A model generated the notes under the pieces. That model had not been told where the DNA came from, did no database searches, and was given only the letters and a program-made list of their open reading frames with translations. Below, in pieces: positions 56,701 through 64,000 of a DNA stretch of 64,000 bases. The DNA comes from Heterobilharzia americana (Eukaryota > Platyhelminthes > Trematoda > Strigeidida > Schistosomatidae): assembly GCA_944470555.2 (NCBI GenBank), contig OX104134.1, positions 15,231,248 to 15,295,247 of the forward strand, written 5' to 3'. Both the position numbers and the translations under genes were made by a program. Numbering within the stretch: position 1 is the first letter of the stretch; each line of letters starts with the position of its first letter.

Positions 56701-59700
56701 GCAAACCTCAGTCGAACCACCTATTAACAGGAGGCCATCTGGTAGTGTAGAATGAATAAATTCGGACCACTATTAACCAACGTATTTTCGTCGCATTCAT
56801 GTTTCGCCTGAGCACAAGCCAACAGCCAAAATGCAACATATCCATTCTTAGCCTTTGCTAAACCGGGATAAATTCCTCACTGCTGCCAGAATACGTATTA
56901 ACGGAGTCACGGCCTCACAAGTGGAATTCTCTACCGAAGGATGAGTGGTGGTACTGCATGAAGGAGGTCATAACGAATGTGATCTTTGGTAAACTCCTCA
57001 CGGCGATGACAAACAAAGCTGCAGCTGACACCCTGGGGTTAATAATCTATGGTTTGGCAATGATAAACTCCGACTCTGAAGTTTATAGTTTTAACAGCCT
57101 TTGCAAGCCAAAAGCACACTGTTTAGAAGTTCCCGAACAGCTTTCAAGACACAACCTTCTGGCTACATGAGCTAAGCGTCTTCTAAAAACTGAGCAAGAG
57201 GCTTGTAACAAGACAGGGATACTCTAGAAGAGTGCTGGTTATGGCGTATTTAAAGCTCTGGGAAATCAGCTTGATGTCACGGTGGGCATGGACGGCAGAT
57301 TCCATCAGGTTAAACTGGTAGGAAACTGGAGGCAAACTCTAAATCTTATGCTGATTCATGGCAAACGGAAGCTAACCAGGAAGGAAACGTGTATCATGAA
57401 AAGTCCCGAACGCAGAGGAAATAACCGGCGTTTTGGGCACTGGCTGTGATAGGCGGCTACACAATCAATTCGCTAACATCACTCAGCTTTCCGTTCATCC
57501 GCCACAGTTTCACACATCCAAAGTTCCGACTTGTTCACAACAGATTAGGGCATAGTTCTAGAAAAGTTGGAAGAGCCTCACTCAATAAAATCACTAAGGT
57601 GCCATGAAATGTGGCCGTTGGTTCTCAGACAGTGCGTGAAAGTCCTGTATTATCCACCTTCCTTCCAGAATTCGTCAGGTGAGCAGAAGCTCACGAAGCG
57701 CCAGAAGTGCATCATCCAGTTCCTTCTTTTCAAAAGGTAGGACTGTCCAGACGCCGAAACCGTATAACAGTGCTGCTCATAGCAGTGGTATTTGAAGCGC
57801 TAGAAAATCTTGCGGATGAGCATTACATGTTTCACTTCGACATGGCCAATACTCCGAAGGGGCTCAGTACCGTTACGGAAGTTGCTCGTCGTGCACTTCC
57901 AGCCAGTTCGTGCGGGAAGACAACTGGATAAAGTGTTGAAACTGGCAAACTCTTATCCATTTGCTAGGCTTTTGGAAACGTCTCACATAAAATTGCGCTT
58001 GGCAAAATACTTAGATTATTATCAGCAACCCGCTGATATCCAGGACTCCAACTTACCTTGCGGGTAGAGAATTTAATCTGGAGGTAAGCACTGTGGTTCT
58101 AGAATGAAGGAGGACATTCCTCGGGGTATCCATGGCAGTATTTTGGGGTCCTGGCTATTTTATATTTCTTCAGTGGCCAAGTGTTCAGTCTGGACCTTTC
58201 AATTCTTCTTCACGCCCAGGGAGTCAAGATGTAGGGGGTTTCAGGGTGCGAATACGACTCCCCGCGCTCAGTAACGACTTAGCAACGATAAGGAGGTCAG
58301 ACATAGATAGTGAACCAGCTTTCTTCCTGCTGAAGCGACAAAATACGTATGTATACAACCTTGAGCCATCGAAGACTGTATACTCTGTCTGATGCAGTAA
58401 GCTCTTGCACACGGTGAAAGGATGAGACGTTTGTCTTCACTTTGCTGCGAAACTGAAAATAAATGTGAATCTCTCTCAATATGATTTTACACAGACCATA
58501 TAAAGAGTCACTTCAGAAAAATGGTTTTTAAAACCTCATTTACGGGGGTGACAAATGTACAGCTTTCAAAACAATAAACAACTGAAGTCATCTACATAAA
58601 GCACTGCGACAAATTCTCTCAGTAACCTAAGTAAGTCCAGTCGCTGGACAGCACTGACCAAAGACAGTCAACTTCTGCCCCTTCCTGCTGACTAACGTAG
58701 CCATATTTCCTTCATATGGCAGCTTCAGGAAGAGGAGAGATCATTACGCAATTTCTCATGAACCTTCTTCACACAACTGTGGAAAAAACAAAACTGAGGG
58801 ACAGAATTAGTTCGATGCTGCATGCGTTTCTTCCTGTATTGCTGCTGACCCTTTCCCTTCTAAACCCTGAACTATCCAGTGACCATTCTTATTTCATCTT
58901 AGTGGTCCATTAGACTGTCTTAGCACGTAAACTCTTTTAGGACATAACGTAGACTTCTCCAGAAAAAGCTGACATCCAACCATGTGCTTAAAAGTACAAA
59001 GATGCAAAAGGCTAGAAGCCCGATTTACTGCACAGAAAAGGAATAAAGGTCGATGATCGCGCCTTGTCAAAAAAAGCATTGATAAATGCGCCAGCTTGTC
59101 ACCGTTTCATTGGACATTTAAATGTTGTCACAACAACGGTTACGTTCACTTTATGAATACATCCCAATCTCTGTTGAGACCAGATTATGACTAACATCAT
59201 TGCTTCGTGGGTTTCGAACGAATTAGATTTGCAGGGTGAGTAGCATCTTGTATTGGATAGAATTAGCAAAATAGGCCAACCAATTGAGAAGGCATTCGCA
59301 AACGGTTACTTACTTGGAAAACTTTTGTACAACCACGGTAAATTTCAGAAACTTCATCTCCTGAGAAACTCAGAGTAGGTTTTCATTTGTTTTATTTTTG
59401 AAGCTCAACAAATTCTATTGTACAAAATTTCACATATCTTCGGTCAGCTTTTCATGAGCTCGGAATAAATATCGATGCAAATTTGAGTCACGACATAATT
59501 ACGGGAAAGCCTGGAAGTATACAGAATCTTCTGTATCAAATTTATGTGATACTTAATGGAACAGAAGGTTCTGGTTGTTCGGATTCTATCAACTTCTGTC
59601 GTTCCGATCGCACGAAACTGAACACTTTTCTAAATTTGTCTTACAAGCAGGTGAATAATTACTTTAAGCTTTTGTTAGTATCTGTCTGCTTTCACTAAAT

Positions 59701-59783
59701 TTTATGTCGACAGAACGTGTAAATAGCGAGCTTTTGTAGCAAATTATTCTTTCGGGTAGTATGTCGAACCATCTCTTCGCTTA

Positions 59784-59789
<6 letters not shown>
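53761..59789. other. Unassigned 6-kb region
   Basis: Frames up to 130 codons (56363-56755 plus, opposed by 56390-56704 minus; 54908-55237 plus; 54300-54617 minus), none with a motif or splice context I recognise. The region looks like old intergenic repeat debris. Confidence 0.35.

Positions 59790-59845
<56 letters not shown>
59790..59845. repeat. TA dinucleotide microsatellite
   Basis: About 28 TA units. Confidence 0.95.
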
Positions 59846-59848
<3 letters not shown>

Positions 59849-60439
59849 CCACATGTGCATATGCGAAAATTTTCTAATTAAAATGTTTTTAAGGCAATAT
59901 TATCTGTCGGTCTCTTCAGAGTACCTGACAACAGAAACGGGGAACCACTACCGGGCTAGATTTTTAATAGTGAGTTAAGTGAGTTTATTTCGGTTATTTA
60001 CCAAAGTCTGTGAGAAATTTTTAAGATGGATATTAGGATATGAAGAATTTGAAACATTTCTTTATTATCCAGCACAATTTAAATGTGTATTGGATTTTTG
60101 TAGCAAAACAGATTGGTGACTTCTTCAACGACAGCCCGTTGGTAGTCTTTTGTCTAGCCTTTAAGTATGTTAATGGACTTGACAGTGTTGTTACTTAGGG
60201 CTATTAGGAAGTTATGTGTATATTTCATAGTGGTACTCTACTGAAGCACCATAAGAATCTTGAATAGAACAGAAGATCGCGAGCCAATGACTCAGTAAGC
60301 AAAAAATACCTATGTTTGTGATAAAAGACAATTGATAAAAGGTATCGACAATCAAGGAGGGGACATAACCATCTAAAAAGTAAGGTTTGATTAGGTTTTG
60401 AGTGCATTAAACTCCTTCTGGTATACTGCAGTAAGCGAA

Positions 60440-60600
60440 CACAAAAAATAAGCTTCATCAAGTAAATCCTGCTCTCAATCCCTAGCCGAGTCGTGGATGG
60501 GGACTGATGGGAAGCCCTTTACTAAAACGAAGTGGCCGTCCTATGCTCCAAGGTTTTAATGGTTCTCCAGCTAATGTCAGTTCATGATAAATGCTGCCCT
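60440..60600 (+). mobile_element. Decayed SINE with hammerhead-ribozyme-like segment (SM-alpha-like)
   Basis: After GTCGTGGATGGGGA comes CTGATG (60504-60509), a 19-nt stem-loop-length interval, then CGAAG (60528-60532), GGCCGTCC, GCTCCAAGGTTTTAATGGTT and CAGTTCATGAT. Order and spacing are those of schistosome SM-alpha-type SINEs, whose hammerhead core is CUGAUGA plus stem II plus GAAA. Here CTGATGA reads CTGATGG, GAAA reads GAAG and the stem II halves no longer pair, so cleavage is not expected. The A/B boxes upstream are not clear. Identification rests on recall of the family. Confidence 0.55.
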
Positions 60601-61880
60601 GAACCTTTTTCACTCTGTAACTTGTATGTATGGCGCGTGACATGACTGATGTAATCCTTATGCAAAGTAAACACAACGCATAAGGTGGCATTTGTCATTG
60701 TTACCTGGTTCTCATAAACCGGTGTGCATGGTATTGAAAATCCTTTTTCATATCCTAGGAACCCTGGAGACGAAGTATAAGTCTACATTGTGAACTCTTT
60801 AAATGCGATCCGTCGGATACCAGAACCAAGAAAACAAACTATTTTTGAGGCTGTCGTTTATTATCTACCTGTTCAATATCTGATTAAATTTATCACTTTG
60901 TCTGCTGACGTTGCATTGCTCATCATAGATCTTACATTCAGCTAGTTAATGCATCTTAGTTTCAAAGCACGGCTCCGTAAATATTTGAATTCTGTTCAAT
61001 ATCCAACTTACCGTCCTCTCTTATTTTGCTAATTGTATTATTTGGACAAATAGAAAGGACTTGGGGTTGTTGTTTCCGTTTGTTACTATTATGTTCACAG
61101 TCATAATTGTAGATTTTAAAATATGTTGCGAAGATATTGGTGAGATATTCGAACGACACCCAGCCTTATGTTTCCAAAATAAGTAAGGAGGCACAAGATC
61201 AAAATAGCTTTGTAATAACACTCTTTGACATTACTTCAAACTAAAAATGAAATACAAATTCTCGTTGTAACTTATGGCCCATAATGAGAACTTGATGAAC
61301 GCATTAGTAAACTTTCAATCACTGTTATTTACGGAGGTCGACTAAGGTCAAGAGGATTGTTTTCCATGCCAAAGCTGACTGGAATTCGACTGTATTCATT
61401 AAAACATATGCAAACTAATTACTGCACTAATCGAAAAGTTGCATTCATCATCCTGTAAATCACTAAAGTACTGGTGCATGGGTAGTTACGATAATTCTAA
61501 AGAGCTCTGAATCTTGCTGTTATCTTGTGGAAAACCACTGTGAGCATTACCAGAGTTGTGAATTTTTTCGTGAAAACCTACTACATAACAACATTTAATT
61601 TTTTAGGTGGACGGGAGCAATCTGTAGAAAGCCCTGGATATAGGTTTCGGGCTAAGGTTAGGACAATAATATTGTTTTGTTTCGCTTCATTAATTTGCCT
61701 TCAGTTGCATTCGTTTAACTTTATAAGTAAAGCGAGAATCTCCCGGTAACCAGATTACTTAAATAATCCTACTCATTATATTATTCATTCTGTGGCTAGT
61801 AAAATATCATGTGTTTCAGCTTTTTAGTGTTATATTACCTAGTAATGAACAGACAGGTTGACATTTTAGTAAAGTGTTAA
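60601..61880. other. Unassigned stretch
   Basis: No coding or repeat signal recognised. Confidence 0.4.
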
Positions 61881-61902
61881 CTACTGTCAAACAAACTCAT
61901 CA

Positions 61903-62706
61903 TAAGACCTCGCTCACGAGTACATTAGCTCAAGTTACCACACTTCACAGTAGTACACAAAAAACAGGTGGATGGAAAGAGAGTGATATCAAAGTAGACA
62001 AAGTTGTGTGAGAGAACAAGCGGTTTGAAGATAAAGGTTGATACAAATATCCAAGCTCTAGGAGATGTCAGGGAGTGAGTACATCCCTGAGCCAGTGACC
62101 GATTTTCAGCCATGTCATCAAGAATCATCTCTACAAACAGCTCAGGTCAATGGTAGGGGACTTGATCGACTGGTGCCACGTCTCGATCTGGTTACACTGA
62201 AACCTCTTCCAACGTAATCCAACTTCCCTTAACATGGCAATTCAAGGTAGGCAGTGGCTCACCATGCAGAGTGCATGTCAAAGTCATCTCGATCGACTCA
62301 ACTTTACAACCTCATCAGGAATCCTAGTTTTGGCGAACGACGTTTGCTGTTCCGTTTGGCATAGAGTTAGGACGTAGAAAGCTCCTACATGAAATCGATG
62401 GTGAGGTCTTAGGAGACTAGGTTTGAGGTTTCGATGGTTTTGGTCGTTCGCAATGGTTGCAGAGCGAGACGTTGGGTAAGCCACAAGGGGCTTGATATTA
62501 GTATCAGGAGGTGGAGGCAAAGGAGGAGATATAGTTGACCGGAATAGGTTACATTCGATTGGGTCTTCCAGTAGTAACTGGAAGCGTGCTGGTGGTTGAC
62601 ACTTCGCGGAAGACTATTTCTTCTTAAGGTGCCTGAAAGATAAAAACGAAAAGAATTGTAGGATGTTGTTTTGAGGTTTGGTTGTTCCGACACTGGACAG
62701 AGAGGA
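61903..62706 (-). mobile_element. Family B mini-element, second copy
   Basis: Nearly identical to 29957-30760, offset 31946, with the same 5'-to-3' fusion (AKTRIPDE joined to VVKLSRSR). Differences are few, for example Met to Thr in LCQMEQQ, and Gly for Ser in the KCSNLS frame. Confidence 0.75.
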
Positions 62707-63208
62707 CCCGTACTACCGGCACTGGAAGACCATGGGGTAGAGAGGAATGTGCTGTTTTTGCGCTAGTACGGGCTCGCATATGTCTGTTCTTTACTGGTCG
62801 CAGGAAATAGGATGCAGTGAGGCGCGTATGTGCTCAATTGATAGGTGAGGACACCAAGTACGCAGTTTGATAGGAGTTAGCCCAGCATTTATCTGAACGT
62901 GACAGCAGTGCTAATTCTGAGAAAACCTGGGGCGATATTAGGTCTACTGTAGAAACGGCGGTAAAGACAATTGGTAATCAACACTCGGAAGTTAGCAAAC
63001 GCCATTGGATTTCCGCAACGTCATATAAACTGATCGATGAGAGAAGACTGATTCCAACTGGCTCTGACTATGACGAAGGGCGAATGCAACTAGAAAGTAA
63101 ATTGACCAAGAGTCTTCACGTCGATCGCGAGCAATGGTGAGTGGCGAAAGCGAGAGTGCCGCGGAAGGAATCAGCGTTGGGTAACACTCAACTATTTAGG
63201 CCTATTAG
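61903..63208 (+). repeat. Segmental duplicate of 29957-31262
   Basis: About 1.3 kb in direct orientation that covers the mini-element plus the start of the plus-strand family B copy (RHWISATSYKLI, KLTKSLHVDREQW). Similarity ends sharply at TTTAGGCCTATTAGGGA, where repeat E begins here and the family B copy continues at 31263. Confidence 0.85.
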
Positions 63209-63214
63209 GGAAGA

Positions 63215-63540
63215 ATATGGGGTAGAGAGGAATGTGCTGTTTTTGGGGTCAACCTTTTATGGTTTTCCCTTCCTACTGGGAGAAGGGGACCAATGTGGCA
63301 CTGTTGGTGATTCAAGAGAAATGCCTTACCACTGTCATCTTCAGAGTCTCATCAGAGTGTAGTAATCCATACCACAGTGGTAATTGCTTTTCATCTCACT
63401 ACTACTCAGCGGGCCTTTTTAAAATAAATTGATCTCGAGGGAACAAGCGTTCGACCAACATAGCTCGTTGGGTCATTGTGATATCCAAACTCGACCACCA
63501 CGTTAAGGTAGCAGCTTTAAGCTGGATAGTATTTAAGTTC
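63215..63540 (+). repeat. Dispersed repeat E, near-complete copy
   Basis: ATGTGCTGTTTTTGGGGTC, AAGGGGACCAATGTGGC, GAAATGCCTTACCAC, AGTGGTAATTGCTTTTC, ATCTCGAGGGAACAAGCGTT, AACATAGCTCGTTGGGTC and ACGTTAAGGTAGCAGC. Its 5' end (GGGGTAGAGAGGAATGTGCT) also occurs as a stub at 30786 and 62732, between the two family B pieces. Confidence 0.7.
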
Positions 63541-64000
63541 ATAACAGCAAGTTAACCGGCCCATGGTATTTATTAGTTTGAACTGAACGTTGAACGAAGT
63601 TATCTACATTCTCAAACGGTAATTACCTCTACATAGTTGAATGGTTTTTAGGCATACCTCTTTTGACAGTTTGTGAATAACCGACAAGAGTGTGGCATGA
63701 ATGTTTGTTATCAGCTGCAGAAAACTCCTTTATGGTTGGTCCATGATTCAGTTGCCTTTCTCATGTCACTAACTTACCGAACTACGGATTTAAATTGAGT
63801 TCACTACACCTGGTTTTACGCTTGGTAAATGTGCTATCAGACTAACTAGCGACAGACGAACATAAAAGTCACTTACACATTCCGACCTTGCTAAAACGTT
63901 CAGTTTACTTAATGCCATAATGGTGCAGATATACAAGTTTTTATAATAGTTGAATTTCAAAAAAATTCATCACTTTTTCCACCTATCTTTCTTCCTATTG
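63541..64000. other. Unassigned end of window
   Basis: Nothing recognised. Confidence 0.4.

Noticed and set aside
56363..56755. 130-codon plus frame, opposed by a 104-codon minus frame
   Set aside because: Both strands are open but neither has a recognisable domain or conserved splice sites; left as unassigned.
59790..59845. TA tract as a regulatory TATA region
   Set aside because: Simple microsatellite with no adjacent gene.

Overview
The window reads as nuclear DNA of a trematode, most likely a schistosome. One host gene is recognisable: VPS28, an ESCRT-I subunit, on the minus strand, with 9 exons spread over 17544-28473. Its 5' introns are tiny (35-75 bp) and its 3' introns are long (2.2 and 7.8 kb), a pattern familiar from schistosome genes. 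Nearly everything else is transposable-element debris. It includes at least four non-LTR retrotransposon families, a Ty3/gypsy LTR element with CsRn1/Boudicca-like RT and integrase, a MULE-type DNA transposase fossil, a decayed SINE with a hammerhead-ribozyme-like segment, and several unnamed dispersed repeats. Families are called A-G here because clade names cannot be confirmed without a search. A is RTE-like (SR2/Perere-3 type). B is a second non-LTR family with a VRQGC/FTYLGS-type RT. C and D have CR1/Jockey-style RTs. E, F and G are non-coding or unidentified repeats.

Layout. 1-853 is a diverged family A fossil (minus) with three pentanucleotide expansions. 963-15187 is a large, almost perfect inverted repeat. 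Its inner arms, 1872-6212 and 8115-12455, are mirror images around a unique 1.9-kb core (6213-8114). The core holds most of a MULE transposase fragment (minus) and a gypsy RT/RNase H fragment (plus). Each arm carries, from the inside out, the end of the MULE fragment, gypsy integrase and GPF module, an LTR, a family A element and family B sequence. The right arm has 1.82 kb that the left arm lacks. 15188-15740 repeats the 3' end of family A. 17060-17340 is a diverged solo-LTR-like fragment.

VPS28 then runs 28473 to 17544 on the minus strand. Its 7.8-kb intron contains a third, nearly identical copy of the family A/B composite block (20838-24836). Upstream of VPS28, 29957-33100 holds two family B derivatives facing each other. 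One is a mini-element in which the 5' end is joined directly to the 3' end, and a segment of about 1.3 kb from this cluster is duplicated at 61900-63210. 36129-39540 is a broken family C element (minus). 44834-48074 is a long but frameshifted family D element (plus). From 48 kb to the end lie old repeats, microsatellites and sequence I cannot assign. No tRNA, rRNA, CRISPR array or intact second host gene was recognised.

None of the elements looks autonomous: each has stops, frameshifts or internal deletions. VPS28 is the only reading unit whose splice junctions keep frame throughout, and it should encode a working 215-residue protein. The structural points most worth checking are the palindrome (real, or an assembly foldback) and the three near-identical A/B blocks.
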